The translations under genes were made by a program, and so were the position numbers. From positions 62,001 to 126,000 of the forward strand of contig JAQGEQ010000163.1 in the NCBI GenBank assembly GCA_034620365.1: a stretch of 64,000 nt of DNA. Direction: 5' to 3'. Positions 10,996-22,131 of this stretch are shown here, piece after piece; the first letter of the stretch is position 1, and each line of letters opens with the position of its first letter. The notes under the pieces were generated by a model. It worked only from the letters and a program-made list of their open reading frames with translations, was not told where the DNA came from and searched no databases. Source of the stretch: Pegea sp. RAD2-039 (lineage: Eukaryota; Chordata; Thaliacea; Salpida; Salpidae).

Positions 10996-13211
10996 CTGAA
11001 CCTATTTTTTTGTACCAAAATCTTGCTCTATGATCTTCACTACATGTGATGAATGCAGGAGCTGTTGGTGAATGGGCAATTCTTCTTGCTGGACCTTGAT
11101 GTCCTAGTGATAATAGATGTTTTCTTTCACCTGTACGTGAACACCAACAACACATTGCAATTGTTTGTTCATTAGCAAAAAACACAAAATCTTCAGTATG
11201 ATTAAATACAGCTTGTGTTCGATGTTCCTACAATTAAATCAAATTGAAATACGATAAACATGAAATATCAAAACAGAAACCTGTTTCCCACCAAGTTCTG
11301 CTCCTGTATATTCTTGAATCGGTCGACCAGGTATAGAAAGATCCCATAATCTTGCAATACTATCCTTACCACTACTTAAAACATACTTCCCATTTCGAGA
11401 AAATCTCACAGAAGACACCGGATCACCACTATGGGCTGATTGATAAGTTCGGATATTCTTACAACTTCTACCATCCCAAATCTATTTGGAAACAAATTGC
11501 TTCATCTTCATCAACAACATCTTCACACCAACCTTGATACAACCATCTTGGCTTCCAGAAGTGAACAGATTTCCTCGTGGACTAAACGCGATGGAGTTGA
11601 TAGCAGCTTTGTGTTGATCACCTGGGTTTGCGCTCACGAAACAACTAGATGTCTCCAAGTCGTAAAGACGTAAAACTTGATGTTGTGTTCCAACCAGAAG
11701 ATACTCTCCTGAAAACGATAAAAGTTTCAACAGATCTTTAAAAATGAAGAACTTCACCTGTTGGATTAAGAGCGATTGCTCGGATTTGAGCGACTTCATT
11801 AATACATCTAGAAGATCTTTTAGCGCTACTCTTTGAATAATCAAATACTTTTACTGTATAGTCACGTGATCCAGATACAATAATCTGATTGAATGTAAAA
11901 TGAATGTTTGGTAATGAAGATAGAGACACAAACCTGTTGAGTTGGATGAAAATCAAGACATGTGACTTCTTCAGAATGATCATATAAAGTTCTGATAACC
12001 GGATGATCTCCTTGTTGAGAGTCTACTGAAAGATCTGCTGGTGAAGTACTCTTTGCTAACATTCTTTCAACATCCTACAATCAGTAAGTTTCAAACATTT
12101 CATAGAAGATATGAAATAAATACCAAAACTTTAATAGAAGTATCAACAGATCCAGTTGCTATATACAATCCATTAGCTGAAAATGCTGCTGCTCTACATG
12201 GGGCTTTATGTGAAGTCACATAACAAGTTTCATAAAAAGCTGCTTCAGGAGACAGTATCTGAAGATCAAAAATTTCTACTTAAGACTTTCACTGATAAAT
12301 AAACATTTCGATACAAAGAAAATGAACAATTTATTCAAATAAACAATCTCTCAATATATTATTCATTTATTCAACACGTGGCTGCAAATTATACAAATCT
12401 TTTAACAAACACAAAACAAGATGAAGAAAAGGTCTTAAGTATCACAGTTTAAAATAAACAATAAAGAAAATAAGAAGAATGTAAAGACATAAGTTGAAAT
12501 AGGTGTTATATCTGTATGATGTATATGATCTTTCTTATTAATGAAATTACTAAATCATTTTTTAAAGAAAATTTTAAGAGGAAATAGATTTTGATGAAGA
12601 GATGGAATCAGGAAAGCAATTCCAAATAATGGTTATCTTATCTAGAAAGCTGATGGTTCACCAGGTTTTAAAGTTGATATGATTAATAAAGCATGTTAAC
12701 TGGAGTAAAACATTTTCTGAAATTTGGAAAGATCATATCATCAATTCAAAACATTAATTTGAAAATCTAATATTGAGAAAGCAACCTGTGTATCAGTATC
12801 AAATTCTAAATCAATCCCTGTTCCAGTCTCTGCTCCTTGCATTAAAGACTTGGATAAATTTTGTTTCTCCATCTAAATTGTTTCAAACAATTATATAAAT
12901 AAATAATTATTATTAAAGTATTAAAACTATTTTTATCAGCTAATTATTTAGAAATATTTCTTATATAAATCATTATCAACAAAAACTTAAAAAATGTGTT
13001 TTAAATATCAAGAAAAAGTTTAAATGAAAATCAAAACTACCTGGTCTTGATTTTGTAAAAACATTTCATATAGTCTATCAGATGGTGAACATTGGTTGAC
13101 TGGTTTAACTTGTAAAATCAAATTTTTAGCAATTGCCATATATCCATCATTCTGCAATTGACTAATAATTGCTTGATATAACTTTTCACGAACTTTGATT
13201 TCATCTTGCAT
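10991..13211 (-). CDS. CSTF1: Cleavage stimulation factor 50 kDa subunit (CstF-50)
   Basis: Eight exons (13041-13211, 12786-12872, 12124-12258, 11934-12074, 11758-11884, 11533-11708, 11281-11481, 10991-11227) give 424 aa, close to the about 431 aa of animal CstF-50. The N-terminal homodimerisation segment ([15 protein letters not shown]) is followed by a GTGIDLEFD linker and WD40 repeats with strongly conserved stretches: [49 protein letters not shown] and ARFWY at the C-terminus. The protein is part of the CstF complex, which binds the downstream GU-rich element during mRNA 3' cleavage in the nucleus. The ATG at 13211 follows family length; an in-frame ATG-like start a few codons upstream is not needed. 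Six of the seven introns are 49-168 bp. It is convergent with the PIM-like kinase. Confidence 0.96.
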
Positions 13212-14980
13212 TTTTAAGTTGTTATTAGCAATCAGCAATTTAAAAACAAGTCTTTTATTTCTAACAAATCTAAATTCTAAGAAACAACAAATATGTTAAA
13301 ATATTAATTATGTGTAATCAATAATAATGTAATTAGTTTATACAATGAATAAATATATAAACTTTTAAGCTTGTTTCAACTTTATTTAAGTAAATAAATA
13401 AGTTATTGAGATTTATGAGTATACTACCAAGAAAAAAAAATAAAGTTTTTAAAATAAAATTATCATACAAAAAATAATATATAATAAAATAACATAATAT
13501 TATAAAATAATAAACCCACAAATAAGCTACTTAAATAAAATAATTTAAAAAATAAAGTTTAGTATTCTATTGTTTATAACTATATCATAAATTTATATAA
13601 TTTATTTGCTGCATTTGATAATTAAAAACAAAATTCTATTTCAGCCTAAATAACAATTCACAAAACAAAAAATGATATTCAAATAAAATATTTAAAAAGT
13701 TAATAAAAACTTAAATACAGAAAATTTATAATTATTTTGGGTTTAATATTTCTAATTTCAAAAACTATTTAAAGTTTATTTTTATCGAAGCAAGTAATAA
13801 TGTTTAACATTTTTATTAATAAATTTAAAAGCAAAATAAATAAAAATATGATAATTAAAACTTATAAATTATATACATTAAATAATTTATAACGCTTCAT
13901 AGTTAAAGTATAAGAATTAATGAAAAAATCTTTAAAAGAAAAATTAACAAATAAAAAATTTTATGAAATTCATCATGAAAAAAAACATAAAAAATTATAT
14001 ATAAATTATATAAAAGATAATAATTCAGAAGAAAATATTTGATACTAAAGCCTTCAATGTCTATAAGAATAAATTATAATTTTGTTTCCATTTTGGCCGA
14101 TTTCATCCTAATTAAATATACTTTGTAAATAATTACCATTTTGCTTAAATAAGTATCAAAATAATTCAAAATAGAAATAAATTATTCAAGTATTTTATTC
14201 GTTGAAGTTAAAGATATATTCACTGTTTAAAAACGAAGACTTCTAGAAACTTTGCAATTAGTATGGTAAGCTAATGATCATTAACATAAACATAACTTAA
14301 AAATATTTTTGTTTGTAATTGAGTTAAACAATATTGTCAATCTGACAGAACTCTAAAAAACTGACAATTAAATATTTTAATTTTTATAAATACTTTAGCT
14401 TTTAAAAGCTAATTCAAATGATAAAATTGAAATTTTTTTTCAAATTTTACAAGCGAATGTACTTTGTCGTAGATTATGATTCTTAAAAAAAGGTACTTAA
14501 TTCATTGAAAAAGTAGCCAAAGGTGCTATGAATGTTATATAACAGAATTGAAAAATTTTAGATTTTCATTTAGAGATTTATTTAAAGATTTTTTATATTT
14601 CGGCTGCTCTTTAAAAGTAAAAGTAGAAACTACAAATAAAAAAGTTGCTACTAAAATAAAATATTTATTTATTTATTAAATCACTCATAATTTTTAGAGT
14701 TAACTTTCTTCATTCTTTTAGTTAGTTACAGAACAGTTTTTGCAGTCATAATGTTTTATTTTTGCAATAAAAGACAAAAAATTTTAAATACCACAGTTCA
14801 AAACCTGTAAGATAAAACTGTTAAATTCAACATTTTTGTTTCAATGTTTTCTTTTTATATCAAACATATGAACCTTCTAAACTAACTCTTATATAATGGA
14901 AATGACACAATTATGTTTCCAAAAACTTTGTAAAATCAATCAACCTTGTCTTCCTTATTATAAAGACCTTTAATTGTAAG
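13212..14980. other. Intergenic, extremely AT-rich
   Basis: No open frame with coding character, RNA gene or repeat family is recognised on either strand. 13370-13960 is dominated by runs of A, T and ATA. This should contain the promoter of CSTF1, but no motif can be named. Confidence 0.5.
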
Positions 14981-15683
14981 GATCCATACTTATTTATTAA
15001 TCTTTTCAAATTGTACGTACGTCCAATTCTTAAATACAATGTCAGTGCATAGATGTCATATCAAGTTAGTGATATCAAAAAAATCGAGTCTGTTCAGGCG
15101 ACATTTACGAGATTAGTATGCAGGAAACTTAATATTGAATATGATAGTTATAAACATCGTCTTAGTCTCTTCAATTTAGATACTTTGGAAATCCGACGGA
15201 TTAAATACGACTTAACTCTTATTTTTAAAATTATTCACAATTTAATTTACATTCAGTTTGATAATTTCTTTTCCATTAGTCCTTCCCTCAAGTTATATCA
15301 ACTCAGACAACACACATTACATCTTAATAATCCTATATCACCTGGTACATTGGTCAGAGCAAATTTTTTCTCATACCGCACAATTAGTACATGGAACCAG
15401 CTGTCATCAGACATTGCCATGTTGAAGTCGCTCGCGTTGTTCAAAAAGAAGTTGAACCGTTATAATATTGCCAACATTGTCATTTCTAAACTGTGAATTT
15501 TTTCCTTCCATGTAATTTTTCACTGTTATATGCTTTAAGGTTTACTGAAATACCATGTGTTACATCTTTTACTTTCTATATTTTTGACTTAATAGATGTT
15601 ATTTGTGAGAATGTGTGTTGGCGAGAGGTGCTCTTTTCAGGCACCCTCCTTCGCATTTATTGTAATGAATAAATAATCAACAC
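14981..15683 (+). mobile_element. 5'-truncated non-LTR retrotransposon (CR1/L2/Jockey-like), copy 1
   Basis: The frame from 14981 to 15496 reads as the C-terminal end of a LINE reverse transcriptase: YVRPIL, then IKKIESVQATFTRLV, HRLSLFNLDTLEIRR, RANFFSYRTISTWNQL and LFKKKLNRY. These belong to the thumb and C-terminal part shared by CR1, L2 and Jockey clade elements. One in-frame TAG (about 15050) stands where a tryptophan is usual, so the copy is dead. The 3' UTR (15497-15683) ends in a hairpin (15621-15654, GCGAGAGGTGC with GCACCCTCCTTCGC) and a short AATAAATAA tail rather than a long poly(A), as in CR1/L2 elements whose reverse transcriptase recognises the 3' end. No endonuclease domain remains. 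Copy 2 is at 45199. Confidence 0.85.
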
Positions 15684-16227
15684 AACCACTACTAAACATT
15701 CATTGTTGTAAATGCCAAAGTTTATCAAGCAACATTTATATTTTAAGTCATAATTTAAATAAATATATAAAAAGTATTAGCCCTGCCAAGAGGAATTGAT
15801 CTTTTTTAACTTTTATTACTTTCTTTCTGATTTTCAATTGATATCAAGATATGAGAAAAAGTTTGTTATCAAAATAGATAAAATTTACAAAATGAAATTG
15901 TTTTAATCAAATATTGTCTTGTTGTATTTAGGTACTGTCAACTCATGAGAAAATCTGCAATATTTCATTCAAAGAAATCATTTATTTTTTCAGAGTTATT
16001 ACAACTTCATCAAGTATTTAGCAAATTATTAAAACAAATTTTATTCCAAATAATTCTTTTAATTGAAAATTTAGTACACGATTTTGAAATTCACAATTAA
16101 AACATAATTAAGATGATTATTGTGCTTTAAAATAAACTACGTATTTCAAAACAACATTTTTGGCTCTTTTAAAAAATTAGAAAATTTTGAATTAAAATCT
16201 TGTGTATATATAAGAAGATGTAGATAT
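15684..16227. other. Intergenic between LINE copy and AASS
   Basis: About 540 bp, AT-rich, no gene seen. It must contain the 3' UTR of AASS, which reads leftward from 16228. Confidence 0.5.
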
Positions 16228-19200
16228 CTATTCGATTTTATAAATCTTAGTTTTGGGAATAATTCCGAGCTTTTTCAATCTTTTTAAGATTGGAGAATAA
16301 GTTGATTTTTGAAGAGGAATGATTACTCCATTATCTTCAATTTCATCTGTAAATAATCAATATTAAAACAACTAAATATAAAAAAAGAGAATTTGTTCAC
16401 GTGACAAACTACTTACTTAATAAAACCATTCTAGTAGCAACACCACATGGGTATCCTACACCTTTTGCCATAGCAGTATAACCACCGTCACTTTCACCAT
16501 ATAAAGCTAGATCGATATCATGTTTAATAGTTTCACCATCGGGTAATTCCCCAACTATTTCATGTCTCATCAAAACCAAATCACGTTCACCAGGTTCTGT
16601 AAATAATTTCTTGATAATTTTCATATAAAGTTTGAAGTAGCAACTCACGATAAGAAAGATTTTTTTCCAAAAGTTCAGCTAAAGCAGATATTGGAGTTTC
16701 TTTGTCACCAACTAAAGTATCTCCAAGTAGACCCAAACTAAGAATTCAAACTTCAGTTGTTTCATTTCAAAAATATTTAGAATAAAATTGTTTTTTTCAA
16801 AAATTAAACATTTTGAAACCTCTGTAATCCTTTCAAGATCTTCTCATCACCTTTAGCAGCTTCTAAGACTTTACAAGAGAGTTCTTCTGAGGTTGAGGTA
16901 CTTGTGAGACTCATCATGAAGGCTTCCTGACAAGTCAACACAATTTAGTGATGTAGATGAGAAGTTACAACAACTAACCCATGTTAAATCTGTAGTAGAT
17001 TGCAGAAGTGGGTGGACGTTGATATCAATCAATCCAAGGTTTTGCATCGCGCATATTATATCTGTATATCCCTGATCATGCAGAAGTCAAAGATAAAGAT
17101 CTTGAATCATTTAAAGCATTTACTTTGTAACGAAGAGTCCCTCTTATGACAGTATGAGCATCTTTTAATCCGTATTGATCCTTGTATTTAACTGAGTCAC
17201 GATTTGGAAGTCCTTCTAAGTTGAAAGCTGGCATAAAATCAACTGGCATAACTCCCATTTGATAAGATTTCCCGGCTGGTCTTTCAACTATCTTATTGTT
17301 AGATAGATACCTCGTAGCTGCAAGAACCACTCTTAAAACGCCTTCAGGACTCCAACTACAAAATATCCAACAATTTGTGATTGAAAGAAAATGAAATAAA
17401 GTTTTACCTAAATTTGTAGCGAAGTGGGTTTCCAGAATCTTCAGGTGCAGGAAGTCCTCCACAAAAGGATATAAATGATTTGATCTTTCCACCAGCAGCT
17501 TTAATATCATCAAAACTTTCCATAGCTAACATATGATCGAGCCCAGGATCAACTCCCATCTCCATCACTATCTTCACTCCCGCATTTGTCGCTCTGTAAA
17601 GACTTTTATATCAAATATCCTCTTAAAAAACATCAGATTACTTTTGATGTAAATCTTGTATCGATTGTGAAACGTAACTAGCTGTTACAAAATGTTTCTT
17701 GTGTTGCACACAAACTTCTGCGACCTCTGAATGCATTGTGTAAGGTAGAAGGCTGTTGAATAGATGTTAAAAGTTTCTCAACTAGTTTCTATCTTCAATT
17801 AACCTCACAACTACATCATGTCCACGAATTAAATCTTCTAAACGATCTTTCTCTTTTAAAACATCCAGAAGTACAGGACTTGTATTCCTGAAACTTCTTG
17901 CAGACATTCTATCAACTTCATCAGAAAGTGCTGAAGCTACAAAAAGTGATTTTTATGATAGAATAAGAGAGATTTTATTTAATTACTCACCAACAGTAAC
18001 AGCTGTATCGTTGAAACGAGTAACGTAATCAATCACAGGATGAGAAACGTAACCAGCTCCTAGCACCAGAACTTTGTGTTTGTCAGAAGCAGCTGTTGTC
18101 ATGGCTCCTTCTTTTTCTCTTCAAAATTATCACAAAATATAAAAAGATTTCCAATTAAATAGAAATTATTATAGAAGCAAACATTTTATTGCTCTTTTCA
18201 AACTTGCTTGCCAACAAATAGTCTTAACCTTTCATAACTTCAGATGGTCAAGTATAATTAAAGAACCAGAAGGTTTCATGCAATTAAAACTGGTTTAAAA
18301 AAGAATTAAGACTTAATTAAATGTTTTTACAATTGCTTGAAATAAACTCAATGAGCAGAATTATCATTTCAGTTTAATTTGATCAATCACAAACTGATTA
18401 AAAGATTTTTAACATCAATTTGATCAATCACAAATTGATTAAAAGATTTTTAACATTAATTTGATCAGTCACAAACTGATTAAAAGATTTTTAACATTAA
18501 TTTGATCAGTCACAAATTGATTAAAAGATTTTTAACATTAATTTGATCAGTCACAAACTGATTAAAAGATTTTTAACATTAATTTGATCAGTCACAAATT
18601 GATTAAAACATTTTTAACATTAATTTGATCAATAACAAATTGATTAAAAGATTTTTAACATTAATTTGATCAGTCACAAATTGATTAAAAGATTTTTAAC
18701 ATTAATTTGATCAGTCACAAACTGATTAAAAGATTTTTAACATCAATTTGATCAATCACAAATTGATTAAAAGATTTTTAACATTAATTTGATCAGTCAC
18801 AAACTGATTAAAAGATTTTTAACATCAATTTGATCAATCACAAATTGATTAAAAGATTTTTAACATTAATTTGATCTTACCAGAAATCAACAAGTATCAA
18901 GTCTTCTACTACAAAAAAAAGTTTTCAAAATATTATAGTTAAAGTCTGAAAAATACAAATCAATTTGATCTTTTCTAACAAATTTCAGATTTAAATCAAA
19001 ACATCAAAAGAACCTGAAAAAAAGTGACAGAAAAAACTGCTAATTGTTAAACAGACTTTCTACTGTAGAAAAATGTTTGGTTGGAAAACGATAAAAGTAA
19101 AACTGCTCAAATAGTAAAAGATGACATCAGATATACCTTCGTTGTCGCATCTTGGTTATATAATCATATTTTGGGGTTAGATGACCATTTGATGCGATTA

Positions 19201-22131
19201 CAGCCTAAAAACTGATGTTAAAAATAATCCAAGATCACAGCAGTTTGTAGAACTTACATTACGAACTACTGGATCAATATCAGTTGTTTCTTCAAATGGT
19301 GTCTTGGCATCATTTCGAATCTTTACAAATTTATCAAATTATTTAAAAGAATAAAACAAAAAAAATCTTACAATTTCTTTCATATAAGGCATTAACAGAT
19401 CCCCAAAAAATTGTGAAGACTCTCTTGGTAATTGAGCTGGTAGATTAGCGATTGAACACAACAAAAACCCATTTCCTTTGATACTAAATGAAATTTCAAA
19501 TAAATTTTCAACAAATCTTTTATATTCAGTAAAATATTTCTACAATTTCAATATGACTACTTCAGCTTTACAAGCAAGCATTTGATGTGAACCATTCCAA
19601 AAACATAACAACTTTCACAATTACTTACTGTTGACGTTTTTCTAAATCAGCAGCTTCATCACTAACAGATCCGAAGAGTATTCAGGATGGAAACAAAAAA
19701 GAAACAAAAACAAAAGCCATTCATTAGTACAAAAAGTCAGAGAAAAATAAGCAAGATAAGCGTGAAGTGAAATTACAAAAACTTTTGAAAATGTAGAAAG
19801 ATTTCTTTTGTCGTAAATATCTTTCTATTTAATGTCTTTAAAAGGTATCTTAAGAGTTGATGACATCTTTTATCAGTCGAATCAACAGATTTTATTTAAA
19901 GATTTGTTCGATGAAAAAGAAGTGAAAAGAAAATTTGATAATAACGACATTCAACAACTACAGATGAATTTCTAGATTTTTTTAGCTACAAATGATGATG
20001 AAAACATAAAGAAGATCATAAAATAAAGAAGATCAAAACCTGGCAACTCCACATTCTACATCCGGATCATAAACTTCAAAAGGAGCATCAATAGTTGTGC
20101 AATCACTCGTGAATTGGATAGAACCTCCGGGATCGGCTGAGATATCACAGATAGCGATCAATCTACAAAATCCAAGATTTAAGAAGTGATTGACTTTGGA
20201 TGTTGCAGACCTCTGAGGAAGTTTAGGACATCCAGCAGTTGGCTCTGATGCGTTTCGTCTAATCAAGGGCGACACCTTTGGGACACCATTCTTCAAAAGA
20301 AGTGGTCCATCCTCTGTTTCCAGTAAACGTGGGTCATTGGGTCGCCAGAAGATACCGTTGATGATACAGGAAGCGTAAGGGGCAATCTTTAGAAGTAAAT
20401 GTTGGAAGTAGAAAATATTATGAAAGATTTATACTTCTTTTGCAAAAACTGATTCGTAGAGGTGAGGTTTATCTAAATATTCTTCGTAACTGAACCCACT
20501 ATCACTTTTCCTTCTAAGATGATGATGAGGGGAAACGATACAACCATAAACAACTCTTGTATCTACAAAAATCAAGTTCATAAAGAAGTTTAAACGAAAA
20601 AGTTTATAAATCAATCTCAACCTCCATGTTCTGCAACAAACCGAAGATCTTGAGGTTCTATAAAGACACAAGGAAGCTCCTTGAACACTTCCTGTGCTCC
20701 CTGGAAATATCAAAAGAAGTTGACATCAAAATAAATTTAATAAAAAAGTTTATTAAATAATAATATTAGTATAAAAATCTAAAAATAGAATATTTAAAAT
20801 AAACAAACCATTTATATATAAAATATAAATAAATAAAAACAAGAAACCTGTGATACACCACCAGTACCAGTGAAGATAAACACAAGAGGTCCAATAGATG
20901 CTGGCATCCTGTCTAGTGATATTTCGTAGCCAGCATCACGAACAGCTTGGATGGCTTGCCCAGCAGTTCGATAGTTATGAGCAATTCCGATATGCTATAA
21001 ATAAGATAACAAGTAATTAGATGGTTGAGAATTTGATAAAAACAAACCATGAATGGAGTATGATGTCCTAGTGCAAGAAGACGTAGACCTATACCATGTA
21101 AAATATCAACCATACCAGCATATCCAGCATATTTACTAAATGCTACAACCCTTGTTCCATCAGCTTTTTCCATCTTTTCATAATCAATCAACCTAACATT
21201 CTATAAATCAAATTTTTAATATTTATTTTAATTATTTATATTTTAACAAACTTTTTCTAAAACAGCATCTAATAGTTGCATATTTTCAGCTTGTGCTTTG
21301 ATAGTATGAGAAAAAAATACATAAGTCTTATCTGGGATAAGGCTTTCAATTGGTACTTGCTTAACTCCTAAAATCACAGAAGCTTTTGATAAATCTTCAG
21401 CAATTTCAGCTCCTGCATTTGCATATTCCTATAAACACCACAAAAATATAGAAATAAATATTCAATAGTTAGTTGTGATTTAGTTTACAGCAAAAACAAC
21501 AAAATTATTTATAAAAATAACTATAAGCAACAAGTTTAAAAAACAAAATAACTAATGAGGCATACTCTTAAACAAATTAATCGTTTGATATAAGTTATCA
21601 ATTTTATATTAAAATAACTAATTTTATATATTTATATAAACTTGAATAATAAAAATAATAATTATTCATGATAAAAATATCTTGTTTATCAAAATGAAGT
21701 TTATGATGAAAATGAAAAGAATTTTTACAAAAACAATAATTTTTTATAAACAATTTACTTGAACTGGAAATGCTCTTGTGTTTGCAGGTTGAACAAGAAC
21801 CTTAACTCCATTATTAACAAGATTTTGAACATGAGTAGGTGTCAGTGGTGCTCTCCGTTCCCATAACTAAAGAAAATTAGATAAATTATTCAAAAATTTT
21901 ATCAAATAGTTGATAGTTAAATTTATTTGAAATTAAAAAGTAAGAAATTATATTTATTATTTCTATAAAATATTTAAAAATTCCTATGTTGTAAAAAAAT
22001 AATAATTTTCTGTTTACGTTCCCATCTTCTCTTCTAATTGCAATTATTGGTTGACTTGAATGATAAGCTAAACTTTCTTTCCTAACTCCATATTTAGAAA
22101 AGTTTGCAAAAAACGGTCGACTTTTTAACAT
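16228..22131 (-). CDS. AASS: Alpha-aminoadipic semialdehyde synthase (LKR/SDH)
   Basis: Twenty-three exons give 952 aa with every phase matching (human about 926). Exons run 22018-22131, 21759-21866, 21252-21428, 21048-21200, 20848-20994, 20622-20700, 20435-20562, 20211-20386, 20040-20162, 19629-19661, 19372-19483, 19258-19320, 19137-19204, 17991-18118, 17804-17936, 17642-17752, 17408-17593, 17124-17355, 16979-17071, 16820-16926, 16649-16737, 16417-16596 and 16228-16346. The N-terminal lysine-ketoglutarate reductase half has [33 protein letters not shown] and CDISAD; the saccharopine dehydrogenase half starts with the dinucleotide fold [10 protein letters not shown] (about residue 510) and has [26 protein letters not shown] and RGTLRYK. 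The enzyme performs the first two steps of mitochondrial lysine breakdown. The first about 28 residues are basic and acid-free enough to be a mitochondrial targeting peptide. Exon 10 is a 33-nt microexon. Intron 13 (1,018 bp) carries a 41-bp minisatellite. Confidence 0.97.
18376..18876. repeat. 41-bp minisatellite of hairpin units in AASS intron 13
   Basis: Twelve head-to-tail copies of a 41-bp unit (18376-18867) plus nine bases of a thirteenth. Each unit contains an inverted repeat around a CACAA (once AACAA) loop: arms TGATCAGT/ACTGATT or TGATCAAT/ATTGATT. The variable base pair changes together in most copies: eight have perfect pairing (four CAGT/ACTG, four CAAT/ATTG), three CAGT/ATTG (G-T), and one CAAT/ACTG. 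Copies 9-10 and 11-12 form identical 82-bp dimers, marked by a C instead of T before the A-type unit. It fills about half of the largest AASS intron. Confidence 0.95.

Noticed and set aside
13333..13521. Minus-strand hydrophobic open frame in the intergenic region.
   Set aside because: Low-complexity AT sequence giving F, I, Y, L and N codons; no coding signature.
18376..18876. CRISPR-like array of regularly spaced repeats.
   Set aside because: Repeats are head-to-tail without spacers, in a eukaryotic intron; it is a minisatellite.
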